Source: Bacillota bacterium (lineage in GTDB: Bacteria; Bacillota; Bacilli; Paenibacillales; NBRC-103111). Taken from it: a stretch of 64,000 bases of DNA. Each line of letters starts with the position of its first letter. Within the stretch, counting starts at the first letter, position 1. The position numbers and the translations under genes are program-made. Location: contig JAEWIS010000048.1 of NCBI GenBank assembly GCA_023386955.1, positions 157,541 to 221,540 of the forward strand. The letters run 5' to 3'. Under the pieces are notes generated by a model. That model saw only the letters and a program-made list of their open reading frames with translations, was not told the DNA's origin and ran no database searches. This document shows, in pieces, positions 17,831 to 26,355 of the stretch.

Positions 17831-19129
17831 TTATGGCTCTGTGCGGACTGGCGCGGCAAGCTCCGTTTCACCAAGTGTCTTACGCAGCCTGCCGCCGGCA
17901 ACGGCCACCACCAGATATAGCACTAGAAACAGCAGCATAATCCCTGCGGAAAACCGGTACATCACCGCATAGCTGGTGGCCGCAGCTACCACTCCCAAGC
18001 CCATGGAACCCACAGCAACCCCCAGATCAATGCTGTTATAAAAAAGGCTGTTGATCAACCCATGGCTGGACCGGGGGGATCCGCCCAGCATCCAAGCTTG
18101 GACGGTGGGCTGGACGGCGCCATAGCCCAATCCGAACAGGAGAGCGGAGGACATGAGCATCACCATGGAGTGGGTATAGGACAGCAGTCCGAGGCTTGCC
18201 ACCAAAACCATAGCGGCGGGCACCAGAACCACAGCATGCCCCCGGGTATCATAAAGCCAGCCCGAAACCGGCCGGACAGCCAGCACCGTGAGGGCATTAA
18301 ACAGGAAAAACAGGCCGATGTTGGCCAACCCGATGTCCCGGCCGTACAAGGCCAGAAAGCTGAGAATGCCTCCGTAGCAGGAGGACAGCAGCGTGTTCAG
18401 TGTTAACGGCAGCCACAGCCTGCCGGCCAGCCCTGTTGAAGGCGGCTCCTCCCTCTGCCGGACACCGCCGGAAGCATTGGCGGCTGCGCGAGGAGCTTCT
18501 CCAGCGCCTCTTTTGCCTGACCCAGCCTGAGGAGAAACAGCAGCAGCCCGCGTCAGCGCCAAAAGAGGAATAACCGCCGCTGCCGCAACCGCTCCCCATA
18601 CGGTCAGCACGCCGAAGCCGAAGCCGTCCAGAAGCGCCAGGCCAATCATAGGCCCGAAGGACATGGCCAGGCTGGTGGACAGGCCAAAATAACCGATGCC
18701 CTCCCCCATCCGGCGCATTGGGATTATCCGGCTCACCAAGGTGGGCATTACCGTGCTGCCCATGCCGAAGCCAATCCCGAAAAGCATACGCAGCGCCAGC
18801 AGCGAACCCAAGGAATCCGCCAGCGGATAAGCCAGCGTAGCCGCTACGGAAATCCCCAGACTGGTATAGAGCAGACCTGTTTTGCTGATCCGCTTCATTA
18901 GGGCGGCAGTGGCGAATCGTGCCGCAATAGCCGTCAAGGCAAACAGGCTGGTGACCAGGCTGAGCGCCACATCCCCAGGGGCGAACCGGTCCTTCACGTA
19001 GGACGGAAACGGGGACAGCAGCATTTGCAGACACATGAACATCAGGAAATAGCTGATCGTCAGTACAATAAAGGAGCGGGTCCATAAGGGCTCGGCGCCG
19101 CCCGGCTGGGCCAAGGGTTTGCTGCTCAT
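17831..19129 (-). CDS. MFS efflux transporter
   Basis: 432 residues, 12 predicted membrane helices in two six-helix halves joined by a charged, Ala/Gly-rich cytoplasmic loop (about residues 195-235). The MFS motif A-like RLFGIGFGMGSTVMPTLVSR region is recognisable in variant form. It begins inside the MarR stop codon (ATGA overlap), so the pair is one translationally coupled operon. MarR-MFS pairs usually export toxic small molecules on induction by the substrate. Substrate unknown. The arrangement recalls ywoG-ywoH of B. subtilis, but I cannot confirm orthology. Confidence 0.88.
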   Translation of the reverse strand: MSSKPLAQPGGAEPLWTRSFIVLTISYFLMFMCLQMLLSPFPSYVKDRFAPGDVALSLVTSLFALTAIAARFATAALMKRISKTGLLYTSLGISVAATLAYPLADSLGSLLALRMLFGIGFGMGSTVMPTLVSRIIPMRRMGEGIGYFGLSTSLAMSFGPMIGLALLDGFGFGVLTVWGAVAAAAVIPLLALTRAAAVSPQAGSGKRGAGEAPRAAANASGGVRQREEPPSTGLAGRLWLPLTLNTLLSSCYGGILSFLALYGRDIGLANIGLFFLFNALTVLAVRPVSGWLYDTRGHAVVLVPAAMVLVASLGLLSYTHSMVMLMSSALLFGLGYGAVQPTVQAWMLGGSPRSSHGLINSLFYNSIDLGVAVGSMGLGVVAAATSYAVMYRFSAGIMLLFLVLYLVVAVAGGRLRKTLGETELAAPVRTEP

Positions 19130-19605
19130 TCTTTGACCCCCTGTTCCTTCTCCAGTAGGGCATCGGCGAAACGGATAATCTCCTTCAACCGGGTTAACAG
19201 TGCGTCATACGCCTCTTTCCCCAAACGGTCCGCCAGTTCCCCATTCACCCCACGCTCCAGCGGCTCTGTCTTGAGGGCTAGCTCCCTACCCTTATCGGTG
19301 GGATACAACCGGAAGGATCTTCGATCCTGCTCCCCGGGTTTTCGGGAAATCAGCCCCTTCTCCTCCAGCACATCCAGAATCCGGGTCACTGTTGGCTTAT
19401 CCTTAAAGGAACGTTCGGCAACCTCCTTCTGGATCAGCCCCTCCTGCCCGGCAATCAAATGAAGCACCGACCATTGTTCGGGACTAATCCCGTACTCCTT
19501 CAGCCGATGCCCAAAAAGCTGGGACATCCGACGGGAAGCCACACCCAATGTAAACCCTAGCGATTGGTTCAGCTCCCATTTCACATCATCCAATGATTCC
19601 TTCAA
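19126..19605 (-). CDS. MarR-family repressor of the MFS gene
   Basis: About 159 residues from a TTG at 19605, six bases after GAGGG. The longer frame to 19674 crosses the operator and promoter and is unlikely. Winged HTH: EQWSVLHLIAGQEGLIQ, then KPTVTRILDVLEEKGLISRKP and the wing QDRRSFRLYPTDKGREL. Acts as a dimer on the palindrome directly upstream and is presumably released by the drug or metabolite that the downstream transporter exports. Confidence 0.88.
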   Translation of the reverse strand: MKESLDDVKWELNQSLGFTLGVASRRMSQLFGHRLKEYGISPEQWSVLHLIAGQEGLIQKEVAERSFKDKPTVTRILDVLEEKGLISRKPGEQDRRSFRLYPTDKGRELALKTEPLERGVNGELADRLGKEAYDALLTRLKEIIRFADALLEKEQGVKE

Positions 19606-19623
19606 TTCAATCCCTCTTCCAAA

Positions 19624-19668
19624 ATAGTTGTTTAAACAATTATATGTAAAACAACTATTGTGGGTCAA
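19624..19668 (-). promoter_or_regulatory. promoter and MarR operator
   Basis: ATAGTTGTTT (19624-19633) and AAACAACTAT (19649-19658) are perfect inverted arms, and TTGTTTAAACAA (19628-19639) is a perfect inner palindrome. They overlap a promoter, TTGACC (19663-19668), 18-bp spacer, TATAAT (19639-19644). Repressor binding would block polymerase. Confidence 0.75.
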
Positions 19669-19735
19669 TACCAAAAAGCAGCCTTCCTAAAAAGGGATAG
19701 GCTGCTTGTAATTTAAAATAGATTTCTCCGGGGGC

Positions 19736-19788
19736 TCCCCCAAAAGTAATCGGACTACGCTACAGAGCTTCGCTTCACTTTTGGGGGT
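19736..19788. repeat. family D hairpin element after sdhB
   Basis: CCCCCAAAAGT...ACTTTTGGGGG flank a 30-bp middle. It starts 3 nt past the sdhB stop and probably acts as the 3' end of the sdh transcript. Two more copies are at 43282-43332 and 43350-43400. Confidence 0.75.
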
Positions 19789-19791
19789 CTC

Positions 19792-20559
19792 TTACATCCC
19801 CAGCCATTTTTTGAACAGACGTTTGGTGGTATCTGCGTTCATGGCCCCGATGGAGGTGGTCAGCGGAATTCCCTTCGGGCAGGAACGCACGCAGTTCTGG
19901 GAATTGCCGCAGCCCTCGATGCCGCCGTCGGTCATCAGAGCGTCCAGGCGCTCCTCCTTGTTCATTTCCCCTGTGGGATGGGCATTGAACAGACGCACCT
20001 GGGAAATAGCGGCAGGCCCGATAAAGTCCGTTTTGTCGTTGACATTGGGACAGGCCTCCAGACAAACGCCGCAGGTCATACATTTGGACAGCTCATAGGC
20101 CCACTGGCGTTTGGATTCCGCCATCCGTGGTCCTGGCCCCAGATCATAGGTGCCGTCAATGGGAATCCACGCCTTCACCTTCTTCAGCGCCTTGAACATC
20201 CGCCCTCGGTCAATCACCAGGTCCCGGACCACCGGGAAGGTGGACATAGGCGCAACCCGGATCGGCTCCTCCAGATGATCCACCAAGGCGGTGCACGCCT
20301 GCCGGGGTTTGCCGTTAATGACCATGGAGCAGGCGCCGCATACCTCCTCGAGGCAGTTGGATTCCCAGCAAACAGCAGAGGTGGAGCCCCCGTCCGCATT
20401 CACGGGATTCCGCTGGATCTCCATAAGCGCTGTAATCACATTCATATTGGGTCGGTACGGAATCTGGAACTCCTCCGTATACGGCTTGCTGTCCGAGCTG
20501 TCCTGCCGGGTGACGATGAATTTGATGGAGCGTTTTGCCGCTGCTTCAGCCATAGTCAT
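19792..20559 (-). CDS. sdhB: succinate dehydrogenase iron-sulfur subunit
   Basis: 255 residues. The [2Fe-2S] cluster motif is CWESNCLEEVCGAC with a later Cys (KPRQAC), and the two C-terminal cluster motifs are CMTCGVCLEACP and CGNSQNCVRSCPKG. Peripheral subunit on the cytoplasmic face that passes electrons from SdhA flavin to the SdhC haems and menaquinone. Its ATG overlaps the sdhA stop (ATGA), a coupled operon sdhC-sdhA-sdhB as in B. subtilis. A second ATG two codons on is equally possible. Confidence 0.95.
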   Translation of the reverse strand: MTMAEAAAKRSIKFIVTRQDSSDSKPYTEEFQIPYRPNMNVITALMEIQRNPVNADGGSTSAVCWESNCLEEVCGACSMVINGKPRQACTALVDHLEEPIRVAPMSTFPVVRDLVIDRGRMFKALKKVKAWIPIDGTYDLGPGPRMAESKRQWAYELSKCMTCGVCLEACPNVNDKTDFIGPAAISQVRLFNAHPTGEMNKEERLDALMTDGGIEGCGNSQNCVRSCPKGIPLTTSIGAMNADTTKRLFKKWLGM

Positions 20560-22319
20560 TGCGCCCCCTTCTTTTTCTTGTCGGTGGTATAGTCCCGCTT
20601 CCGCGGTGTAATCAGCGAGGTGTCCACAGCTTCATAGGTGATCTTGGGCCCGTCTGGATGATGGGTGGCGATGGTGGTTTTCAGGAATTGCTCGTCGTTG
20701 CGGTCCGGAAAATCAGGCTTGTAATGGGCGCCGCGGCTTTCATCCCGGAGCAGCGCTCCCAGCGTCATGGCATCCGCCAGCTCCAGCATATTCCACAGCT
20801 GCCTTGTGAAGGCCACCCCCTGGTTGCTCCAGCGGGAGGTATCGTTCACATTAACCCGGGCATAACGCTCCTTCAGTTCCTTGATCTTGACGATGGTTTC
20901 CTCCAGGCGTTTGTTCACCCGCACCACCGTCATATTGTTGGTCATCCAGTCCCCCAGCTCCTTGTGCAGGACATAGGGATTTTCATTGCCGTCCTTCTTG
21001 AGCAGGCCCTCATATTGGTCTACCCGCTTCCGGGCCTCCCGCTCAAATACGGTGGAAGAAATATCCTCCGCATGCTTGTCAAGCCCGCGGACGTATTCAA
21101 TGGCCTTCGGTCCCGCCACCATCCCGCCAAAAATCGAGGACAGGAGGGAATTGGCTCCCAGCCGGTTGGCGCCGTGGTACTGGTATTCACATTCCCCAGC
21201 GGCGAACAGCCCGGGGATATTGGTCATTTGATTATAATCACACCACAGTCCGCCCATGGAATAGTGGACAGCAGGGAAGATTTTCATGGGAATCTTCCGC
21301 GGATCCTCACCCATAAATTTCTCATAGATTTCGATAATGCCGCCCAGCTTGATGTCCAGCTCCCGGGGATTCTTGTGGGACAGGTCCAGATAAACCATAT
21401 TCTCCCCGTTGATCCCCAGCTTCAAATCCACACAAACGTGGAATATCTCACGGGTGGCAATATCCCGGGGCACCAGATTGCCGTAGGCGGGATATTTTTC
21501 CTCCAGGAAGTACCAGGGTTTGCCGTCCTTGTAGGTCCAGATCCGGCCGCCTTCGCCCCGGGCGGATTCGCTCATCAGCCGCAGCTTGTCATCCCCGGGA
21601 ATGGCCGTAGGGTGAATCTGGATAAATTCCCCGTTGGCGAAATGGACCCCTTGCTGATAAACAGCAGAGGCGGCCGTACCGGTATTGATCACAGAATTGG
21701 TGGTTTTCCCGAACACGATACCCGGTCCGCCCGTAGCCAGGATGACGGCATCCGCCTTGAACACCTCAATCTCCATACTCCGCAGGTTCTGGGCGGTAAT
21801 GCCGCGGCACACCCCTTCATCGTCAAGAATGGCGGACAGGAACTCCCAATGCTCATATTTGGTGACCAGCCCCGCTTCCTCCTGGCGGCGGGCCTGCTCA
21901 TCCAAGGCATACAGCAGCTGCTGGCCGGTAGTCGCTCCCGCAAAGGCAGTGCGGTGGTACTTGGTGCCGCCGAAACGCCGGAAATCAAGAAAGCCCTCCG
22001 GTGTCCGGTTAAACATAACTCCCATCCGGTCCATCAGATGGATAATGCCCGGTGCCGCCTCGCACATGGCTTTGACCGGAGGCTGGTTGGCCAGGAAGTC
22101 TCCGCCGTACACCGTATCGTCAAAATGCTCCCACGGGGAATCTCCTTCCCCCTTGGTATTTACGGCCCCGTTGATGCCCCCTTGGGCGCACACCGAATGG
22201 GAGCGCTTAACGGGAACCAGGGAAAACAGATCTACATGAACGCCGGCTTCCGCGGCTTTAATCGTTGCCATCAGACCGGCCAAACCGCCGCCGACCACAA
22301 TAATGTTCGAAGTCGCCAT
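20556..22319 (-). CDS. sdhA: succinate dehydrogenase flavoprotein subunit
   Basis: 587 residues from the ATG at 22319, almost the same length as B. subtilis SdhA. FAD-binding GGGLAGL near the N-terminus, the flavin-linking His in SHSVCAQGGINGAVN, the active-site segment HPTAIPGDDKLRLMSESARG and the REL-type loop ARGEGG. Oxidises succinate to fumarate. The ribosome site is GGAGGGG upstream of ATGGCGACT; the more distant start at 22370 lies in the repeat spacer. The 100-nt gap from sdhC is filled by two family E repeat units. Confidence 0.95.
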   Translation of the reverse strand: MATSNIIVVGGGLAGLMATIKAAEAGVHVDLFSLVPVKRSHSVCAQGGINGAVNTKGEGDSPWEHFDDTVYGGDFLANQPPVKAMCEAAPGIIHLMDRMGVMFNRTPEGFLDFRRFGGTKYHRTAFAGATTGQQLLYALDEQARRQEEAGLVTKYEHWEFLSAILDDEGVCRGITAQNLRSMEIEVFKADAVILATGGPGIVFGKTTNSVINTGTAASAVYQQGVHFANGEFIQIHPTAIPGDDKLRLMSESARGEGGRIWTYKDGKPWYFLEEKYPAYGNLVPRDIATREIFHVCVDLKLGINGENMVYLDLSHKNPRELDIKLGGIIEIYEKFMGEDPRKIPMKIFPAVHYSMGGLWCDYNQMTNIPGLFAAGECEYQYHGANRLGANSLLSSIFGGMVAGPKAIEYVRGLDKHAEDISSTVFEREARKRVDQYEGLLKKDGNENPYVLHKELGDWMTNNMTVVRVNKRLEETIVKIKELKERYARVNVNDTSRWSNQGVAFTRQLWNMLELADAMTLGALLRDESRGAHYKPDFPDRNDEQFLKTTIATHHPDGPKITYEAVDTSLITPRKRDYTTDKKKKGAQ

Positions 22320-22325
22320 ATCCGT

Positions 22326-22419
22326 CCCCTCCTCAGGGCTTTCCGTTAGGAAAGCCGTCATCGTTAGCATAAGCTTGGGCTTTCCTAGCGAAAAGCCATC
22401 ATCGTTAGCATAGGTGAAG
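22326..22419 (-). repeat. family E tandem leader repeat between sdhC and sdhA
   Basis: Two ~41-bp units occupy the whole spacer from the sdhC stop to the sdhA ribosome site. Each has the core TATGCTAACGATG followed by a hairpin (GGCTTTCC/GGAAAGCC in one, a variant in the other). The core and its flanks match 22 of 25 positions with the repeat ahead of helD copy 2. Confidence 0.75.
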
Positions 22420-23076
22420 CTACATCAACGCCGTCACGGGCCGCTGGCTGAAGTCCATACCGGCGAAGGCCGTCAGCGCCAGAATAAACATCACGGACAT
22501 CACCACGAATACACCCATCCATACATAGCCGGAAATCCGCTGGGAGCGCGGACCGATGGTAATGCCCCAGCTGACCAGGAAGGACCACATGCCGTTGGCA
22601 AAGTGGAACGAAACCGACACCACCGCGATCACATAAATCACGAATGCCCAGGGCTGGCTGATGATCTCATGCATCCGCACGCCTAATTGATCATGGGCGA
22701 CATTCCCCAACGCCACCTGGACCCGGGTTTCGAACACATGCCAGACAATAAACAGAAGCGTAATCACTCCCGTCACCCGCTGCAGAGTAAACATCCAGTT
22801 GCGGAAATAGCCGTACTGCTTCGGGTTGTTGCGGGCGGTATAGGCCACGTACAAGCCGTATACACCATGGTACAGGATGGGCAGCCAAATGCCGAAGAGT
22901 TCCATAAAGAACACCAGCGGAAGGCTGTTCAGCCACTCCACCTTGGCAAGAAAGCCCTCATGCCCCTCATGATACGCTGCGTAGTTGGTATAAAGATGCT
23001 CCACAAGAAATGCGCCCACCGGAATGACGCCCAGCAGGGAATGCAGCTTACGGTAGAAATAGGAATTCCCCTTCAT
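22420..23076 (-). CDS. sdhC: succinate dehydrogenase cytochrome b558 subunit
   Basis: 218 residues from the ATG at 23076 (AGAGGGG nine bases upstream). Five predicted membrane helices of the single-subunit, di-haem B. subtilis SdhC type. Haem-ligand histidines can be placed in RKLHSLLGV, VEHLYTNY, LYHGVYGL, FIVWHVFETR and VSFHFANG. Anchors SdhAB to the membrane and reduces menaquinone. First gene of sdhCAB; the upstream region carries two cre-like sites and a divergent LysR gene. Confidence 0.94.
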   Translation of the reverse strand: MKGNSYFYRKLHSLLGVIPVGAFLVEHLYTNYAAYHEGHEGFLAKVEWLNSLPLVFFMELFGIWLPILYHGVYGLYVAYTARNNPKQYGYFRNWMFTLQRVTGVITLLFIVWHVFETRVQVALGNVAHDQLGVRMHEIISQPWAFVIYVIAVVSVSFHFANGMWSFLVSWGITIGPRSQRISGYVWMGVFVVMSVMFILALTAFAGMDFSQRPVTALM

Positions 23077-23152
23077 ACGCAAAAACCCCTCTCAGCAGCG
23101 TTGTCACAAACCGTTCACAAAACTCATATTACCATTTTCCCTATTATTTCTC

Positions 23153-23213
23153 ATGTAAACGCTGCATTTCTAAATGTGAACATTATGTGTCTTCTCTTAT
23201 GTTAACGCTTTAT
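23153..23213. promoter_or_regulatory. cre-like sites between sdhC and the LysR gene
   Basis: ATGTAAACGCTGCAT (23153-23167) and ATGTTAACGCTTTAT (23199-23213) resemble the CcpA consensus, with one or two mismatches each, and are 46 bp apart. They fit carbon catabolite control of sdhCAB. They could instead be sites for the divergent LysR protein. Confidence 0.4.
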
Positions 23214-23239
23214 GGCTTAATAGGGAAGTGCATTTTTAT

Positions 23240-23245
23240 TATAAT
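23240..23245 (+). promoter_or_regulatory. -10 element of the LysR gene
   Basis: TATAAT at 23240-23245. The predicted start of transcription near 23252 rules out the ATG at 23251 as translation start and supports the GTG at 23290. Confidence 0.45.
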
Positions 23246-23289
23246 GGGTTATGTATGTTCGCTATATGAGAGAAAAGAGGATAACTTCC

Positions 23290-24210
23290 GTGCAGAATAA
23301 CCTGGATATATTCGCTGTCGTCGTGGAGCAGGAAAGTCTGAATAAAGCCTCCCGTGTACTAAATTTGTCCCAGCCCGCATTATCCCGGAAAATCATGCAC
23401 CTGGAGGAGGAGATAGGTGTCGCCCTTTTCGAGCGCAGGGGCAAACGTCTGGAGCTGACCCGGGCTGGCCGCATTTGCTATGATTATGCGCTGCGGATGC
23501 GGGAAATGACCGCCGAGTTCGAAACCCGGCTGCGGCCCTTCATCTCCCCCGAGATGCCGTCGAGCATTACCATCGGGGCCAGTCTCACCACCCTGCAATC
23601 GAGTCTCCCGGAGATTATTTCCCTGTTCAATAAGGACCACCCGCAAACCGACATTCAAGCCATTACCGGCAAAACCCATGAGATCGTCGAGCTGGTGCGG
23701 GAAAATAAGGCGGATTTCGGACTGGTAGCCTCGGTGATCGACCATCCGCGACTGAAGTGTTACCCCTTGTTCGATGACCACCTGTCCCTGGTGCTGCCGG
23801 CTGGGCATCCCTACCTGAGCAGGACGGATCTGACCATGAAGGACCTGCATCAGCTGCCTATGATCCTCTTTTCCAAAGGAACCTGGTACCGGGTGCTGAT
23901 GGACGAGCTGTTCGAGCAGCATGACACCTATCCCAATGTCAAAATGGAGATCGACTCCTTCGAAGCCATTCTCCGTTTGGGCTCCGTCTTAGGCTGTGCC
24001 ACGCTGCTGCCCGCCTCCTACCTGGAGCGGACCCTTGGCGGCGGGAGCTCGGAGATGAAGGCCGTCCAGCTGCCCGAGCTGTTGGCTGCCATCCGTACCA
24101 CCTCCCTGATCTTGAATACCGAGGGAAGCGTACAAACCGCCGTACACGACTTTGTGGCGCGGGCCCAGGAGTTTTACCGGGAGGAAGGGAGACGGGGGCC
24201 GCCCCGGTAA
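23290..24210 (+). CDS. LysR-type regulator divergent from sdhCAB
   Basis: 306 residues from a GTG at 23290 that has AAAGAGG nine bases upstream. HTH: LDIFAVVVEQESLNKASRVL and LSQPALSRKIMHLEE, then the effector-binding domain. LysR genes normally act on the divergent neighbour, so sdhCAB, and thus TCA-cycle flux, is the likely target. It does not resemble CcpC closely. The effector is unknown. Confidence 0.85.
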   Translation: MQNNLDIFAVVVEQESLNKASRVLNLSQPALSRKIMHLEEEIGVALFERRGKRLELTRAGRICYDYALRMREMTAEFETRLRPFISPEMPSSITIGASLTTLQSSLPEIISLFNKDHPQTDIQAITGKTHEIVELVRENKADFGLVASVIDHPRLKCYPLFDDHLSLVLPAGHPYLSRTDLTMKDLHQLPMILFSKGTWYRVLMDELFEQHDTYPNVKMEIDSFEAILRLGSVLGCATLLPASYLERTLGGGSSEMKAVQLPELLAAIRTTSLILNTEGSVQTAVHDFVARAQEFYREEGRRGPPR

Positions 24211-24247
24211 AAAAGAAAAGCCCGCCCCGTAAAACCGGAGGCAGGCC
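24208..24247 (-). terminator. terminator of the polysaccharide deacetylase gene
   Basis: A GCCTGCC/GGCGGGC-type stem with one mismatch, followed on the minus strand by TTTTCTTTTTT. Confidence 0.55.
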
Positions 24248-24259
24248 AGCAAGCGCCAT

Positions 24260-25117
24260 TCAATGCAGCTTTCTCATTATATTTTTGTGAACCCGCTTCG
24301 GGGTCATAAACGGGGAGCCGGCATTGATCCGCGGAATCTCCATCCAGTTGGTTTTACGGGTCACGATGCCGGGCTGAACGGTGAAGGCATAGCGGAAGCC
24401 GCCTTCCTGGAGAAGCCCGGGAACCTTGGCGTTGAACATACCATACGGATAAGCATAAGCATCTGCCTTGGACCGGAAACGCTTCAGCTCCGTTGAGCAG
24501 GACAAGGTATCCTGCCGGATGCGGCTGGTGTACTCCTCATCCGTTTCCGGTTTGCCTTTGTTTTCGAGCTTCCCCGACAGATAGGATTCCTTCGGATTCA
24601 CCTGCTTGTGCAGGGCATTGGAGTGACATTGCAGCTCGGCGCTATTATGATCGGCAAGCTCCGTCATCTCCGCGGCGCTTAGGGAAGGAATCGTGCTCCT
24701 CTCCGGATGCCCGATAAATTCCGTCACAATAAAATTGACGGCCTGCACCTGATTCCGGGACAGCACCGGGACCGCATGGGTATAAAAGCTTTTGTATCCG
24801 TCATCAAAGGTAACCAGCACCGCATTGCGCGGCACCTCACCGCCCTGGGTGAAGCGGCGGAAATCCTCCATGGTAATAAAGTGGTAGCCCCGCCGCTTCA
24901 TATCCTTCAGCTGGCGGTCCAGAAGCCCGGGTGTAATGGTCACCGAGCCCATATCCTCATCCGCCACGTGATGATAGACCAGCACCGCTACCTTATCCTT
25001 ATAATAAGGGCGGGAATGGTTGTTGTCGGCAACGGCAAGGCACAGCATGGTTAACAGCACAACAACGAACAAATAGCGGACAAGCGACGGAAGTGCAAAA
25101 AAACGGTGTTGCGGCAA
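24260..25117 (-). CDS. membrane-anchored polysaccharide deacetylase
   Basis: About 285 residues from a TTG at 25117, nine bases after GAGAGGGG; the ATG at 25168 has no ribosome site. One N-terminal membrane helix (LFVVVLLTMLCLAVA), then a NodB (CE4) domain outside the cell. Motif 1 TFDDGYKS carries the catalytic Asp and a metal Asp. Motif 2 is CHSNALHKQ, with the two metal histidines. The PYGMFN segment is motif 3. The pattern of motif 2 and the YHHVAD start resemble PgaB/IcaB-type poly-N-acetylglucosamine deacetylases. Substrate not proven; no pga synthase is nearby. Confidence 0.87.
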   Translation of the reverse strand: MPQHRFFALPSLVRYLFVVVLLTMLCLAVADNNHSRPYYKDKVAVLVYHHVADEDMGSVTITPGLLDRQLKDMKRRGYHFITMEDFRRFTQGGEVPRNAVLVTFDDGYKSFYTHAVPVLSRNQVQAVNFIVTEFIGHPERSTIPSLSAAEMTELADHNSAELQCHSNALHKQVNPKESYLSGKLENKGKPETDEEYTSRIRQDTLSCSTELKRFRSKADAYAYPYGMFNAKVPGLLQEGGFRYAFTVQPGIVTRKTNWMEIPRINAGSPFMTPKRVHKNIMRKLH

Positions 25118-25339
25118 ACGAATAAACCCCTCTCGACAATATAAGAAACCGTATCCATTGTACGGCAAACCGCGATAGAAAAAAAGGGAAAGAATAGGAT
25201 AGGCGGATTCCCTCTTAAAATAAGCCCGGCAAAGCTGCGTAAGCCCACAAATGTTAATGGGGGCTTACGTTTGTTGTGGGAAAGCGGATGGCTCCGGACA
25301 GCTGGAGAGTCCGAGCCAGACTAGGTGGGCCATCCGGGA

Positions 25340-25458
25340 CGGACTCCGGAGCGGGGATGGGAGGTTAGCTTGCAAGGGCGGACTCCGGAGCGGGGGTGGC
25401 AGGTTAGCTTGCGGGGACGGACACCGGAGCAGGAGCGGCAGGTTAGCTTGCGGGGAGG
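25340..25458. repeat. 39-bp minisatellite, three copies
   Basis: Three direct copies start at 25341 (GGACTCCGGA), 25380 and 25419 (GGACACCGGA), period 39 bp, each ending GGTTAGCTTGC. Because 39 is a multiple of three, open frames run through it on both strands, but neither has a ribosome site. The rest of 25118-25520 shows no gene. Confidence 0.75.
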
Positions 25459-25521
25459 GGCCAGCCGGGACAAAACTGGTGTTTTGCTTGAACAGAAGAG
25501 GCTTCCCGATGGGATGCCCAT

Positions 25522-25706
25522 CTAACGGCGGCCAGAGCCTCTATTTGGCTCAAAAGGCCTGCGGCAATTTTCTAACGGATGCCAGCGCCGTTATTGGCTC
25601 CAAACAGGCCTGTTTCTGGCCATTCTGCTCCACATAGCGTCTCCCACCGCCGTTAGAAAAATATCAACGCCGATATCGCGTAAATAGCGGCTCTCACCGC
25701 CGTTAG
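25522..25706. repeat. family A array, copy 2 (50-bp periodic inverted repeats)
   Basis: Forward units begin at 25522 and 25572; inverted units end at 25656 and 25706. Within-pair spacing is exactly 50 bp. Same order and motif as the array at 3467. Confidence 0.8.
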
Positions 25707-25735
25707 CCGCTCACTCACCCTCTCACGGGCAAACC

Positions 25736-25780
25736 AAAAAAAACACCCTCACCTTGCCGGACCGGCAGGATGAGGGTGTT
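25736..25780 (-). terminator. intrinsic terminator of the CD3324-family gene
   Basis: AACACCCTCA (25742-25751) pairs with TGAGGGTGTT (25771-25780), followed by eight U on the minus strand. Confidence 0.8.
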
Positions 25781-25827
25781 TGGGGATAGCGGGGACGGTT
25801 ATGGAGCCGCGACGGGAGATGGCTTCT

Positions 25828-26118
25828 CTAGGGCGCTGCATTCGTAACCCGTTCCCTGGTTTTGACGATAATCTTGCGGATGCTGTCCTCAGACAGATGG
25901 TACATCTGGATCAGCTCGAAGATGGTAGAGCCGCTTTTGTAGCGGCCATAAATTTCACGGTTGCGTTTTTCAATGATCAGCCGGGTGCCGTTGTTTTCGC
26001 CCCAACCGGCACGCTTCTGTTCTTTTTTGGGAATATAAATGATCTCCCCCTGGATGTAATCCTGAAGCTGCTTAAGCAAGCTAGGGGGAAGAACGTCCTT
26101 TCCGTTTTTGTAACTCAT
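25828..26118 (-). CDS. CD3324-family putative DNA-binding protein
   Basis: 96 residues. The N-terminal segment MSYKNGKDVLPPSLL, then YIQGEIIYIPKK, and a C-terminal helix-turn-helix (GSTIFELIQMYHLSEDSIRKII) match the CD3324 family of small Firmicute proteins, whose role is unknown; the HTH suggests transcription control. An AGGAGG site precedes the ATG. The start lies inside a 43-codon upstream frame, and the whole unit is preceded by an apparent attenuator leader. Ends at a strong terminator. Confidence 0.82.
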   Translation of the reverse strand: MSYKNGKDVLPPSLLKQLQDYIQGEIIYIPKKEQKRAGWGENNGTRLIIEKRNREIYGRYKSGSTIFELIQMYHLSEDSIRKIIVKTRERVTNAAP

Positions 26119-26212
26119 ACAGTACCTCCTGGTTATTTGTCATTACGATGATAGAGCGGACATGGGTTCCGGTAAGCTGATTGAACAGCACTCCTGCAAC
26201 TTGCTTCATCAT
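26081..26212 (-). CDS. small overlapping ORF upstream of the CD3324-family gene
   Basis: 43 codons beginning ATGATGAAGCAAG, with a perfect AAGGAGG eight bases upstream. It ends 38 nt inside the CD3324-family gene in another frame. The product (MMKQVAGVLFNQLTGTHV...) has no family I recognise. The ribosome site is better than that of most genes here, which argues for translation. A role in coupling translation of the downstream gene is possible. Confidence 0.5.
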   Translation of the reverse strand: MMKQVAGVLFNQLTGTHVRSIIVMTNNQEVLYELQKRKGRSSP

Positions 26213-26265
26213 TTGACACACCTCCTTAATTTGGTATTTTTTCAATATTTTTCCGTAATGGGGAA

Positions 26266-26292
26266 TAAAAAAAACACGATAACCACATCGTG
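26266..26292 (-). terminator. leader terminator (possible attenuator)
   Basis: CACGAT/ATCGTG stem (26275-26292) followed by TTTTTTTT on the minus strand. It lies after an 18-codon leader frame and before the ribosome site of the 43-codon ORF. A second hairpin, ATGCG/CGCAT, is immediately upstream. Confidence 0.65.
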
Positions 26293-26355
26293 CCACAACA
26301 TGCGCGTACGCATACGTATTGTTGGTCCGGGGGATGGTTATAGTCCTGCGTTTAT

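Noticed and set aside
25522..25706. CRISPR array
   Set aside because: Repeats are imperfect, invert within the array, spacers are only ~22 bp, and no cas genes are present.
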